Of a stretch of 64,000 nucleotides of DNA, positions 1-12,399 are shown piece by piece. The first letter of the stretch is position 1, and each line of letters opens with the position of its first letter. The stretch is from positions 85,863 through 149,862 of the forward strand of contig JXTC01000379.1 in assembly GCA_002914845.1 (NCBI GenBank). The letters run 5' to 3'. This DNA is from Trema orientale (taxonomy: Eukaryota > Streptophyta > Magnoliopsida > Rosales > Cannabaceae). Position numbers and translations under genes: made by a program. Under the pieces are notes generated by a model. That model was given only the letters and a program-made list of their open reading frames with translations, searched no databases and had not been told where the DNA came from.

Positions 1-63
1 GTATATATATATATACACATAATTACATACACATATATGATATATTGGATTCTTCAAAAAAAG

Positions 64-95
<32 letters not shown>

Positions 96-1810
96 ATATT
101 GGCTAGCTATTGGTTAAACATATAAAAATCTTGGATACGGAATTAAATAAAATAAAGAAAACTTAAGCTTATTGTAGATTCTATCGACTGATATTGCTAA
201 AAAAGCTGTGATATTATGATTCAGTCATCAAAATGATTTGACATTTATCCGAGGTACTTATTTTAAAGGGAATATTGGAAGTGTTTTCCCAAAACCATCG
301 ACTTCAAAAGCTCCCACAAGTACGTCCTACAAGAAGTTAAAGTAAAATAATAGTACTATGGCCATATGAGATCTGTGTATGTTTCTTTCTTGGCCTCACA
401 GACAATAAATTAACCCGAGAGGCCTATTTATATACGTACACAACATGTTATATATTTGTATATATATATAAACAAGTATTCCAAGCACATAAGTATAGAC
501 ATATATAAAATATATAGTTCTTAAGTAGATATCAAGCATGATTTATTCAATGCAAGCATTAATTATTTGCTCTCAAGGACACATGTGATTGGCATTTACC
601 TTAAGTAGTACGTATGCACGTACGTATAGATGTATTATATATATAGATTATAATATCACAACAATAATTATTTATTTAGTGTTGCAACTATAAAGTGGTT
701 TATTTAAAAAAGAAATGCAGCCTTATCTTTCAACTCCTAATTTATTGTCTATAGGAATTATGTGCGGCTTAATTATAAGCTATCAATATAATTATATGGC
801 TTAAAGATTTGCAGATATATACACACACATTACTGCCTGCAAGATTCCAAGTAAATTTTCATAGCTAGCTAGTTAGAGATTTACTAGTTATTCTCGGAAT
901 GTAATATCGAAATTCACTAGTTACTCTCAGAATGTAATGTACCGAATCCTCAAAATCATCATTCAGATTTTAAGAAAATCATTTCTCAATTGATGCTCTC
1001 GGTGATTCAGTGAAGGGTTTAATTTTTTTTCCCATTTTCTAATTTTCTTTAATTTCCCATGTACATGCACATACAAAGCAAAGAAAATTGAGCTGCACTA
1101 GACATAAAGGAAATATGCATTAAGCCATTAACATTCTCATGTTCTTTTATATAACACATGCATTTAGTTTGATGACCCAATTCAAGTTGGTGGATCTAAA
1201 ACTTTTACAACCAACTTTGTATTTCTACCTTAAACTATACATTTATCTGCTAGTTTTTCTAATTTTCTCACTCACATTTTTTGCACAGCTATTTATTTAG
1301 GTATATACTAAATTGAAACTTCTCAAAGGGGAAAACAACAGTGAAAAACATAAATGTTGATGTGATGTATCATGTATGCAACATTTTGCGCCAAGTGAAA
1401 TTAATTACTTAATTTCTTTGGGAAAAAAATAAATTAATTAATTTGAAAATGTACAAAGATCCGACTAGGAAAATAAACATCATGAGAGCTTCCCAGCCAA
1501 AATTTAACTGAGCCAAGTTCATCAACCAGCCATATCCCAAAAACAAGTGTTTAAACTAACCATCTCCCCAAGCCAAGCCGCGAAGCTTAGCCTGATTGAG
1601 CCGAGTTTATAACATCAGCCATATTTGTCTCTCTCGCCCTTTTTTCTTTTTTCTTTTTTCTTTTTTTTTTTTTTTTGGCGGGGGGTATTTTCTGGGAAGT
1701 GGGAAATCAGCCGTATATATAATAACTTACACTTGGGCGCTACCCCACGACACTGGTCGATCGTCATAATGCCATTATCCAATGCTTTCAATTCCGAGCC
1801 GAGCCAAATT
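1..1810. other. AT-rich left flank, 3' side of the zinc-finger gene
   Basis: No gene was recognised here. The stretch holds an (AT)n run at about 64-93, a near-exact 33-bp direct repeat whose two copies begin ACTAGTTA at 883 and 916, and a pyrimidine/T run at about 1640-1676. The last few hundred bases should contain the 3' UTR of the minus-strand zinc-finger gene, but I could not place a poly(A) signal with confidence. Confidence 0.5.
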
Positions 1811-2527
1811 TCAAGGTGCAGCCGGCGCAAGGCTAAGATGCAAGTCCAAGCCCAATGCGTCATCGAAACTGGGCCCACCATCCCCTTTCGAGAACCTACT
1901 CAACGACGGGCCATCAACCCTGGAATTATGGGCCCGGGCCTGTTGTACTTGAACTTGAGAGCCCATTGTCGTCAATGCCGAATGATCCCCTACACCGCCA
2001 CCGTACGACAAGCTTCCTCCACCTCTCCCGCCACCGTGCACGCCCGGCGGGAACACGCAGCCGTGCGACACGTGGAACGTCGGAGCCGCCCTGGGGACGT
2101 AGACCCACGACGGAGAAGCCGGGGCCGCCGCCGGGACCACCACCGGACCCGCCGGGGCGAGGAGGTGGGGCGGCGGGGCGAAGGCGGAGATTATCGGGTT
2201 CCTCGCGTACGAGACGGCGGCGTTCCGGCTCGCTTGCAGCTGCGCCCGCTTGAGCTGCTGCCGCTCCTTCTTGTGCGCGTTTTGGTGGCCTCCGAGCGCT
2301 TGGGAGTTGGCGAATTCCCGGCAGCAGTACTGGCACTCGTACTTCCGGTCGCCGGAGGATGGGAATCCGCCGGACTCCGGCGATACGGACGGTGTCGTTT
2401 TGGCAGAGTCAACGACAACGGCTTCTGCCTCGTCGTCTTGGACGTTGAAGCCGAAGAGTTTTAAACGCGTAGTGGGAGTAGTAGTAGTAGTAGTAGTTTT
2501 GGTCGTTTGGTAATCTAGCTCCGCCAT
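1811..2527 (-). CDS. C2H2 (Q-type) zinc-finger transcription factor, ZFP5/ZFP6/ZFP8/GIS-like
   Basis: A single intronless exon encodes 238 aa. It has an LKLFGFNV box near the N-terminus (residues 23-30), one C2H2 finger (C65, C68, H81, H85) with the plant-specific QALGGH helix at 76-81 and a basic tail after it, a low-complexity Pro/Gly/Ala middle, and a C-terminal EAR-type repression motif LDLHLSL at 227-233. This order (KLFG box, single QALGGH finger, C-terminal LxLxL) is typical of the nuclear ZFP5/6/8 and GIS regulators of trichome and root-hair development in gibberellin and cytokinin signalling; that role is inferred from the family. A Thr run follows residue 9. The start is the first ATG after the (CT)n leader, and the stop TGA is at 1811-1813. 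The CDS is far more GC-rich than its surroundings, which produces long shadow frames on both strands. Which family member it is cannot be fixed without a phylogeny. Confidence 0.93.
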   Translation of the reverse strand: MAELDYQTTKTTTTTTTPTTRLKLFGFNVQDDEAEAVVVDSAKTTPSVSPESGGFPSSGDRKYECQYCCREFANSQALGGHQNAHKKERQQLKRAQLQASRNAAVSYARNPIISAFAPPPHLLAPAGPVVVPAAAPASPSWVYVPRAAPTFHVSHGCVFPPGVHGGGRGGGSLSYGGGVGDHSALTTMGSQVQVQQARAHNSRVDGPSLSRFSKGDGGPSFDDALGLDLHLSLAPAAP

Positions 2528-2530
2528 GTA

Positions 2531-2533
<3 letters not shown>

Positions 2534-2563
<30 letters not shown>
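2534..2563 (-). repeat. (CT)n microsatellite in the zinc-finger gene 5' leader
   Basis: About 15 GA dinucleotides on the + strand read as (CT)n on the coding strand. They lie a few bases upstream of the zinc-finger ATG and about 80 bases downstream of its TATA box, so they should be inside the 5' UTR. Pyrimidine-rich leaders are common in plants. Its length is likely to vary between individuals. Confidence 0.85.
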
Positions 2564-2567
<4 letters not shown>

Positions 2568-2640
2568 GAGAGTGAGACAGACCGAGGGAAAGAGAAAAAA
2601 ATTTTAGAGGGTGTAAGGGAGTTGTTGCATGTCTTAGGGG

Positions 2641-2648
2641 TATTTATA
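2641..2648 (-). promoter_or_regulatory. TATA box of the zinc-finger gene
   Basis: TATAAATA on the minus strand lies about 114 bases upstream of the ATG. Plant TATA boxes sit about 30 bases before the start site, so transcription would begin near 2610 and give an 80-base leader containing the (CT)n tract. This is inferred from sequence and spacing only. Confidence 0.6.
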
Positions 2649-2659
2649 CAGCTTAAATT

Positions 2660-5057
2660 TTTAAAAATATATCTCTCAAAAAAAAACTTTTAAAAATATA
2701 TATATATAAATTTTAAGAAAATAAATAAATAAAATGTGAATAGAGAGAGATGGTTGCGGACATCCCAAGGAGAAGAAAGTGAGTGTTGTAAAAATATGGG
2801 AACACGACCCAAGACCGCCCGGGTGGGGGCCCATGGGATTTTGCACTTGTCTCGGCAACTCCCACTGTCTAATTCCATGAAATCCATTACGTTTAGTCAA
2901 ATGACTAAAGTACCCTTTTCTACAGGAAACCAAAAAAAAAAAGGGTTCTGTCCCTATGCTACAATTTTTTATTAAATGTGAATTGTTTATGTGTTCCGGC
3001 CAAATTTGTTGAAGAAAGTGGGGGAAAGAGTAGAGAGAATGTGATGCATGTGATGGGAGCATGGCACGGCGTTCCAGGTATAATTAAATTTGCATGATTG
3101 AGTTTGTCCAATATGTTCGAACCCGGTGCTTCACTCTTTATTAATTCGTATAATGTATGGTTCTTATATGGCATACGCACATAGTTTAATATATTAGCTC
3201 GGATTTTTCTAGTTGAAGTTCAATGAACAGGATAGTTATCACTTCCAGCCAATTGTCTCGTGAAAGTAGTACTATGCTAGACTACTAGCTCCTTTTGGCT
3301 TTTATACTTGGTCGTTATATTAATATACATATACCTATATATCAATATAGTTTGTTTTAGTTTCGCTCGATCGAGCTATATCATCTATGTTCAAACAATA
3401 TTTTATTATTTGATCTCAGTGAGTCAGTACTATGTGATACAAAATTTAATTGGAATTGAAAAAATCTACATTTATACAAAAGTGAAAAATGGCCTCAAGG
3501 GGTTTGCGTTTATCATATATAGCCTCTTTACTTGAAACTTACAATTGGTAAAGGAAAAAGTGAAAGAAATGTGTCTGACAATCTGGCAGCTTAATTAGTG
3601 GATTAATTCATCACCCATTATTTTGTCACCTAGACATTATTTTCTAGAAGGAATTGTACCCAATTTATATATAATTAGATATACGTACAGGAAGGACAAT
3701 TAGGTTAGAAAATATCTGGATATAATGGGCCACTTGCTTCCTTGTTGGATTGGAAACCTGAGTGCCAAGAGAGAAGACCAACAAGAAAGCTAATATATAT
3801 GAAGTTTTTTATGTTTTTTATCCAAATCAAAAAGAGCTTAATTTGTCCCAAAAGAATATACATGCTGTACTTTTAAGGGTTTGTAAAATGCATAGAAATG
3901 TTGTATTAAACCTGACTGATTATAATATAATTTGATGATGAGAAATACACATTATCATTGGGAATTTGAAAATTTCCTTTACTTGGATGAAAATCCATAA
4001 CCAAAACTCTTTTTAAAAAAAATTAAGAAAAACAAAAACTCTTTTGTACTTGATGACGAGACCTCCTAACAACTGCATGCATGACAAATAGGAACCATTC
4101 TGTTTTGTAATAGATGTATTTATATATATATAGTACGTGCAGTACTGCAGGCTTTCCTAGACCATGAAATGGCTAGAGGACAAAGATTCCATCAAATTAT
4201 AGACATTTTATATATAGAGCTTAGTACTGGCATGAAGTTTATTAATAGAGAGAAACTCAGAGATAGAGCGCAACCCAATGCAGCCTATGTAAGCCCTCGT
4301 AGATGTCTCCTTATCTCGACTCAAAATTTCATCTCCATTAACACTGAAAATTTCCCAAAAAATAAACAAATAAATAAATAACTAGTTTCCACTTTTACCC
4401 TTTCCCTCTTTCTACAGTCCACTGTTGTCTTGGCCCAATGTCAGGAGCCGACACCATCCACTGATCTCCACAACTCTCTTAAAAGTCAAAGCTCTCATGC
4501 ATGCAACACTTTGGTATATGATAGATTCCTGGATCCCAAACAAAGAGATACAAAATCAGATCTACCACCGTCAGTCCCACTAATCACTTCTGCGTGGCCC
4601 ACGTGTCGCAATCGTATTTATTATTCATATCTAGCTAGTAGATACGCATGTTTCTCATTCCAACCTTTGCTGTGTCTCTCTCCCTCTCTCTCATGATGGC
4701 AGTTTTGTGAATAAAGTCAACATGGGAAGCTGATCATGAGGGCTCAGCTTTACATATAGGAGTACAGCATTGTTTGGCTTAGCTTATTTGTCTTTTAAAA
4801 GGGCACTCTTTTCTTTCTATGTACACATCGATGACTTATATTAATTCAGGTGTTCGTTTAGACAACTTACAGTACCTAAGTGGGCCCCAGCCATTACGTG
4901 TTGATGATGGATAATTGCTTATGATGTTTGCGTGATTGACGTTGAAATCTATATGTTACTATTATTATTATTATTGTTGTTATTTGTTATATTAATCAAA
5001 TTAACATAATATAATATTTTCTTTTCTTTGGAAGAGATCTCTCCGAATCTTACTAAC

Positions 5058-5088
<31 letters not shown>

Positions 5089-8000
5089 AGCTTTGGCTTT
5101 ATAATCTCCCACTTAAAAAGAGCATATAATGTTAGACAAATTCAAAAGCTTATACCAAAGTCTTCATCACAACTCCAAAACCTGACCCACCTTGTCTCCT
5201 CTTTCTCATGTGTGTTCTATTCAAACCCCTCACCTTAGTCAAATTTTCCCATATAAAGAAAATTATTCTCATTTGATAATATCCTCCCCATGATCTGGAT
5301 CCATCACCTTTAGAGTACCACTTCTACTGAAAGCTTATATTCTTTTCCGACCGTTAGATTCGACAATTAATCATGATTACCACAATAAAAATAGGTGGCC
5401 GTATTTCCAGTTTATTTATCCATTAATGCAAATTAAGCTTCTTTTTTTAATATTATTTAAATTGTTATATCAAAGTCAAGCTTCAATCGTGGCGGCCAGC
5501 GGTTAATTTGGGGTTTTTGTTTTATTTTTATTTTTACTTTCATTTATTATTGTGGATTAAGTAGTACTTCAGTTATAAATTTTGTAGAAGCAGGTAGAAG
5601 ATGCAAACGGCCGTGATGATCTTTTCAGGTATAGTATATTTGGGGGTCCATAATTTAAATTCCCAAACATGAATGATTGGGGGCCGCATATGATTAAAAA
5701 TAGTACTGCACACAGATTTAGGACTTGGATTAGGATATCTCCATTAATTAAGCTTAGAAATGTTTTTATTGTACTGCTAAACCTAATCTCTTTTTGCTTT
5801 ATTATGTGGATCCAATGTTTTTGCTCTTTAGTTTCTTCCCCCCCCCTCTCTCACTGATCATCTCCTAGAGAGATTAGAAAGAAAAAAATATATATTATAT
5901 GTGGACCACTTTCACACCCCCACTATGGGGCTCAAGGAGTTGATCCCCACTCAAAAAGAAAAATATGTACTGAAGTGACCTTCCAATGTAAACGTGTAGT
6001 CCTAAAGGTTGAAGGGGTTCACATAGTTGTTGGGACCAGTGGTGGCCAAGTTAAACTTTGTTCTAGTTCTTGGCTTCACCTTATTATTGAATTGTGTACT
6101 CTTCCATACAAAGACTTTTTATTTCCTTTTTTTTTTATTCTTTCTTCTGATTGTATGGAATGTAGAGCTTCAAGAATGACAAATACATATAAAATGGCGT
6201 TTAGGAAGAGTCTAGCTACATATATGCAAGATGCCATAAAACAAGCCAGAAACCAACAATATGTCCTGTAGAGACTGTTCATTTATGTTCTATATATATT
6301 ACAGCATGGATAGGGAAACTCCTTCTAAATAAGTTCATATATATATCATAAGAAAAATATTGACACTTTGTTGTTAGCATCAAATTTACAAGGTGAAACT
6401 GATATCTGATTGGGTCGTATGTTGTTTATTTTTATATGAATCGTGCTCGTAACATTTTGATGCCACCAAGGAACATTTTTATTTCCAAAATACATATATA
6501 TATATATATAACTTGATTGTTTGAAGCAAGCAACTTTCAACTTTGAAAAAGAAAGAGACGAAAGAGAGACTAGCTACCAAAACCTAAATATATGTACCTT
6601 TGTCATATATAGAACTAAATTAAGACAAGAGGGAGAGAGAAAGAGACTAGAGGGATTAGCTGATGAGGAGCAATATCTCTCCATTGATGAAGGGGTTAAA
6701 GAGATGAGAAGTTGCGTCTGATTGGTCCCTCACTATTTGAACAAACTCTGGATTTGGGCTGTGGCCCCCATATTAAGCCACTCTTTTCTTGAAGAATTGA
6801 AGTAACTAGAGGGGTGGTGAGAGAATTGTCCAATCAAAGCTTCCAATCTGGTTGATGATTTACAAACAACTGTCCACTTACCAATGGGTTTCTTCTTGTT
6901 GAAATGGTTTCCACCATCCAATATTAAACACTTTTTGGAAGCATTAATCATGCTTTTTCTTTCTTTTGTTGTTGATTGAAATGATGCCGATATTATCGTT
7001 TAAGATCGCCCGAATCGCAAATATGGCCCACCAAGTTGTGCTTGTAAAGGAAATTTAACCAAGAAAAACAATAAAAATTTGATTACAACAAAGATAATCT
7101 TAGACATGATCCTATCACATATTAGTACTCCATTAACTTTCTAATCATCTTTTGTTTGTTTTTGCAAACCATTACTTTTGGAAGGATCCAAAAAGGATAA
7201 AAAGATAACCCCCGCAATATGACTTAGTTTTCAAGTTGGAAATCCCTTTTTTTGGATATGTTCAAAGCATTATTTTTTAAAGGCAAAGAAGCGCAAACAA
7301 TGTGGGTGTGACATCAAATTAGCCTCTCCATGTATTCCAAGTGACACTACCTACTTCTTTTAATATGAAAAAGGTGAAGGTTGGGTGGAGTTAGCTTTAA
7401 GTCATGTGAAGTGACTTTCTTTTGCTTGTTTTAAATAATGATGCATTATTAAACATAATGAATAATATTAGTCTAATTAACTTTGGAGCTATGCCTACAT
7501 TATAGTCTAGAATGTCTACATATAAATAATGAATTTCCTATGAATCCTATCAAAGCTTTTGATGATGAGTTTAAAATACCTAATTAGAAGTCCCGTGAAA
7601 TGAGTTTGGAGTAGAGAGGGACTTGGGTCAATCAATGAGACAAACTAAATGTGCTTTTTTTGCTAATAAAGTGAGGGACACTTAGACGGCTACACAACAC
7701 CCTCCCCCACAAATACATCTAACTTAAACACACATATAGCTGAGAGACACCTGCACATGACATGACAAAGAAAAATATATAGAAAAACTGTCTAATTGGA
7801 TTCTAGAGAATCAGTTCTCTCTAGTGACAACAAGTTCATTCCCACATGGGTTTTTAGCAAGCCTATCCAATTGCTCATTTCACCACTCCTCTTATTTATT
7901 TTATTTTATTTTTTAGTTTTTTTCCCTCTTGTCTCATAGTCTTTGGATATATCCAATTAAGCTATAAGTAGGTTCTTGCATGACCGAAAGGAGGCAATAA

Positions 8001-8290
8001 AAAGGGTTTTTCATTCTGCCCACAAACTCATCTGCCACATGTTGAAACAATGTAACCCAAAAAAAAAAAAAAAAAAAGAATCAAACCAACTGTGCTTGAA
8101 CATGGGAATCTACTTGGTGCAATATAGTAGAACATTCATATTTATTATTTTAATATATGCATGTGGGAATTGGTCTTACCTTACAGAAATGGATTTCAAG
8201 CATTTTCCTAACCTCCCCCCTGATGTACTTATTTTAAACAACCAACCTTATAGATAAATTACAATACCTTGAATTCTGGAGGAATTTGTC
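2660..8290. other. Intergenic DNA, no gene recognised
   Basis: The six reading frames contain only short unrelated ORFs (longest about 98 codons) with no family signature. Visible are a (GA)n microsatellite at 5061-5089, a short ATT-rich run near 4962 and several A-runs. Some of this DNA is less repetitive than the rest of the desert and may hold promoter or non-coding RNA sequence. I searched by eye for the common conserved plant miRNAs and found none. Confidence 0.45.
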
Positions 8291-8292
8291 CC

Positions 8293-8326
8293 TTGGACGG
8301 ATCCAAGTGTGAGTGGATCCGTCCAA
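8293..8326. repeat. Perfect 13-bp inverted repeat with 8-base loop
   Basis: TTGGACGGATCCA at 8293-8305 is followed, after AGTGTGAG, by its exact reverse complement at 8314-8326. It is GC-richer than its surroundings, has no T-run after it and is not inside an element I recognise. It could be the core of a decayed MITE or a protein-binding palindrome. Confidence 0.8.
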
Positions 8327-8329
8327 ACC

Positions 8330-10880
8330 AAAACATAAACTATTATCAGTCTACTACATTAAACACAAGTCAAGACAAAGTTGTTTCAATAAAGAAACTA
8401 AGTTCAAACTTCAAAGAGAATTGTGTATGTGCATTAAGTCATATCCATCTCAATTTTCAATGGAGGTCTGAGGTGTACTTTTTGTTTATTTTGGTCAATA
8501 CAATAGGCAGCTAAGCTTATGAGGGTTTTTTAAAAGAACGTTAATTTTTTCTTCTTTTATACTCATTTTGTACCTTATGGAGAATTCTCAACTACTAGAT
8601 CCAATAAGATAAGTTGGACTTATTATAATCTCTTCTTTACAAAGGAGGAAAGAGACAGAATAGTAATTTATTCATTATTATTTTCTTTTTTGGGGGGCAA
8701 TTAACAATGTATTTCGGAGGTGTTTAAACCAATCTATTGGGTGATTAATAATGTGTAATCAGGAAGATTAATTCTAACCCAGTTTGCCACATGCATACTC
8801 TACTGATAATTTACCCAATGGGCCTATAACAAGAGCCTAGAAGTATTATTGCAATAAATTAAAGCCTATCTGGTTAATTAAGTCTCCAATTCAAAGTGCA
8901 TATTGTAATTTGGGATCGTTGTTTTGGTATATTCTAGCTTTTTTTGTCAATCTCTTGCAACTGCCTCTTTTGGCCCCTTCTATTTGTGGGGCCGCTCTCC
9001 TCGTACATGATCAAATCCTTCATCTTTCAGATCTCAATGGATTTTATTAGACTATATACTTTTAAACATAGATGTCATCAAGAGTATATTAAATAGGACC
9101 AAAATTCAGCATGCAATTAAAAAAAAGTTTATTATTTTCGCCAAAAAAGCGTTATATAATATCTATTGATTTTTTTGTTTTCTGTACTTATTATTTTCTT
9201 CATAACTCAAATTATAGTCACAAATTTTGGTTTGTGTTTATTTGCAAGTATAATACTATTAGCAAAATAGAATTTTCATTTTAAGTTTTACTAGTTTCCT
9301 GTCCTACTTTTCCTTTTCATATTTCACATTACTGTAAGAACAATTACCTTTGTGTTACTTCACCTTTTTTGTTATTGTTTTTTGGTTTTTTTTAAATGTA
9401 TAATGGTATACGTACATGATAGAAAGTTACGTTTTTTAAGAAGAATATTTTGTTTTCAATTCATAATTTATATTTGTTTTTTCCTTTTTGACTTGTTATA
9501 TTGGTTTTTCTTGGAACTACGTACTATTATTTGACAGAGTATGGTTATCAATACTATGTCATAGTTAGCATAATTTATTATCATAAAAATATCTCTATTT
9601 ATTTAATAAAATATTTTTCAGTTCAATCAAACAGTGATAAAGTAATTTAAATTTTGTACTGGTTTTCATTTTAAAATACTATTACTTTGACAGATTATTG
9701 TTATTAGTACTAGTTAGAAATATTATTCTATTAGCATTTGTATTGCGTGGGTATATATGGTGCAAGTTAGCATATTGATAATAAATTAAGCTCTTTACAG
9801 CATGATTGAGGTAGTTGAACATCTAGTCAGATCTATATATTAAACTCTTAAATGAAGACAAAAGCGAGTTATACAAATCCAATCACATATATAAGGTTCC
9901 ATCTACACATGTTATAAACTTTAGTTTAGCCGGTGTTTGCAAAGACAATCCCGATTTCTAGTATTTGATAAATCCTTTTCTTTGTTTTGACCTAGAATTA
10001 ATCTATCGAGAATTTATTACACCATACATCTTAAATATTTTTGAGCAAGTGTTCTTGTCGGTTTGGCTTCTTTAAAATATATAAGTATTAACTATATTAT
10101 ATTTGAGAGCGAGAGAGAGAGAGAAAGAGTGACAAAAACAGTAGAAAGCATGATACTTAATATACGTATATAACAACAATTGTTGGAAGTTAATGGGCAT
10201 TTTCAGATCTTGCTTTCTAAGCCACTATAGTGGATTAGTAAACAAATGAGGGCTGACACTCCGCCCTATTCTTCGTATCGGCAATGAGTAAATGGATTTT
10301 AATCATATTCAAAAAATAAAAAGAGAAGGTTCTTATAATAGTTGACATATCTTCTTTCCAATCATATATGAAAATTTCAAATTGTATTTTTTTGTCCTCA
10401 AATTAAATTCGAAACTCCTAGTCAAGAATTTTCTTTTGCGCTACGTTAAAGTGAAATATTCCAAACAGCGACATCTTTGATCTTACTATTAGGGAGTCTT
10501 GTTGAGATGATCCTCCTAGAATTTTTTACCAACCCTTCATCGGATTTTACCAACATGAAGTATATATAAACTACTTTAAGTTTCTGTATTAGATAAACTA
10601 ACAGCGGTACAACGGTGAGTGGAGTTGTACGAAGTCATATTCGTGACATATAAGAGATGGTCCGAGAAATACAACAAGCAAAACCACTTCAACCGAAAAA
10701 AAATATTATAAAACTTATAATATTGAACCACGAACGAGGCTAAGGATGAGGATATTCTCGGAGTATGTTGAACCACATGAAAATGGGGAAACGTTCATAA
10801 ATACCGTTTTTTTAATCATATTTTCATAAATACCTAGCTAATTTTAGTTCAATTTTACAAATATCTATTTTTATATCTTT
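8330..10880. other. AT-rich intergenic DNA
   Basis: Nothing I can support as a gene. It contains only short ORFs, a small GA-rich tract near 10107-10130 and AT-rich low-complexity sequence. Confidence 0.45.
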
Positions 10881-10882
10881 TC

Positions 10883-11029
10883 TTAGAGAAATGTATACTA
10901 TATAGATTTTACTCATGAAATGTATGCCTTTCATGAATAAAAATTATACCTAAAAAAAAGTATACATCACCACAAATATAAATTTATACTACAAATATAA
11001 ACCTTAGGTAAAAATTTATATTATAAATA
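10883..11029. repeat. AT-rich repeat, second copy at about 12245-12400
   Basis: This segment (ATGAAATGTAT, TTCATGAATAAAA, AAAAATTTATATT blocks) reappears in the same orientation at about 12245-12400. The two copies flank the adjacent transposons at 11030-12226. They may be halves or relatives of one older repeat split by the later insertions. Confidence 0.5.
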
Positions 11030-11973
11030 GGCTTTTTAGTACAAAAACCCCTTAAACTCAGAACAATTTAGTAAAATGAACCCAGAACTTTTGAGCAAAA
11101 CCCCCTGAAATCCCATAATATTAGTTTTGTTAGAAAAGAAAAGTGTTTCAATTAGTTTTTTTTTTCACGGTTAAGTCATCATTATTTTATTTGTCGTTTT
11201 TAAGTCCTTATTCATAGATTTGTATTTCACGTTAATCTCTTTTAATCTTTTCTTTCCAATATTGTCATTAATTAGCACTTACCCAAAATATGCTTATCTC
11301 AGCAGAGGTAAAATTAGAAACAAAAAGAAATTATTATTGAAAAAAAAAAAGAGTTGGGTTATTATTTTTTTTCAAGACGGAGGTAAGAAATTAGAAAATT
11401 TTATATGAACCTAATACGGATATACTTTGGTCTAAGTATTTATATATTTGGAAGAGAGGTATATAAATACTTGGACCAAAAATTATGAATATATTGCCAA
11501 TTTTATATGACATATATTGCCAATTTTATGTTTTATCACTCCAGTTTTATAGGATATATTTTGCCAATTTCATGGGACATATATTGCCAAAATTTTATAT
11601 AGTTCCAATATGGATCTAATATTGTCTAAATATTCATATACCTCTCTTCCAGATATATGAATACTTGAACTAAAGTACATCCATAGCAAAATTATATAAA
11701 TTTTTTCAATTCCTTACCTTCGTCTTGAATGAAAATGATAACCCAACTTTTATTAAAATAATAATTTCTCTTTGTTTCCAATGTTACCATGCTGAGATGA
11801 GCATGTTTTGGACAAGTGCTATTTAACAATAATATTAGACAGAAAATTTTGAAAAAAAAAAAAAAAACTAACATTATATTAGTAGACTTCAAGGGTTTTT
11901 CTCTAAAAAATTGAGTTCAATGTTAATTTTACTAAACTGTTCCAACTTTAGGTGGTTTTTATATTTAAAAGCC
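11030..11973. mobile_element. Mutator-like foldback MITE with long inverted arms
   Basis: The left arm begins GGCTTTTTAGTACAAAAACC and the right arm, read in reverse complement, begins GGCTTTTAAATATAAAAACC. Similarity continues for about 400 bases per arm, so the two arms encode mirror peptides (11220-11408 plus, 11692-11892 minus, both containing SWVIIF). The flanks carry a near-perfect 9-bp direct repeat, TTATAAATA (11021-11029) and TTATCAATA (11974-11982). A 9-bp duplication with long TIRs is the hallmark of the Mutator superfamily. No transposase is present, so it is non-autonomous. The centre (about 11420-11680) holds smaller nested palindromes. Confidence 0.8.
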
Positions 11974-11985
11974 TTATCAATATAG

Positions 11986-12226
11986 GCACCAATCTAATAG
12001 GTTTTTTTTTTAATCTATCTATAGGTATTGTTTTACCAATTAAAATTTATCACGGATGTCTTTTCATTAAAAAAAAAAAGTAGAGAGAGAAAAATATTAA
12101 ATAATGTGTATATATTGTTTTTTTTTTTCTAACTACTAAAATTATGGTAGTCGTTATATAATGATCCAATGGTTAAAAAACAAAATACCTATAGATAGGT
12201 AAAAAAAATACCTAGTGGATTATGGC
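11986..12226. mobile_element. TIR MITE, family A copy 1
   Basis: The left end AATCTAATAGGT with T-run and CTATCTATAGGTAT is mirrored at the right end by ATACCTATAGATAGGT, A-run and ACCTAGTGGATT. The interior resembles 19641-19735 and 56891-57060, and the outer TIR also appears at about 63664. It therefore belongs to a small family in this window. The superfamily is not assigned because no clear TSD was seen. Confidence 0.7.
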
Positions 12227-12399
12227 TCTATAAATATGTACAAATTTTATACATGAAATGGTTGGTATACATTTCATGAATAAAAGACATATCTAAAAAT
12301 CAATATACATTTCAAAATGTATAGGTATAAATTTACATCGTAAATATAAACTATAGATAAAAATTTATATTGTAAATATATACCATATATATTTTACAC

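Noticed and set aside
1592-1605. TGATTGAGCCG, matching the first bases of miR171
   Set aside because: Only about 11 bases match and no complementary arm (CGGCTCAATCA-like) lies nearby, so no miRNA hairpin.
1625-2464. 279-codon plus-strand ORF
   Set aside because: It is antisense to the GC-rich zinc-finger CDS. Its residues are Arg/Gly/Val low complexity with no domain, whereas the minus strand has a finger, a KLFG box and an EAR motif.
5975-6271. 98-codon plus-strand ORF
   Set aside because: No homology signature, no splice or promoter context, and a length expected by chance in this much sequence.
8972-8994. GGCCCC/GGGGCC mini-hairpin
   Set aside because: Only six pairs with an 11-base loop; not distinguishable from chance.
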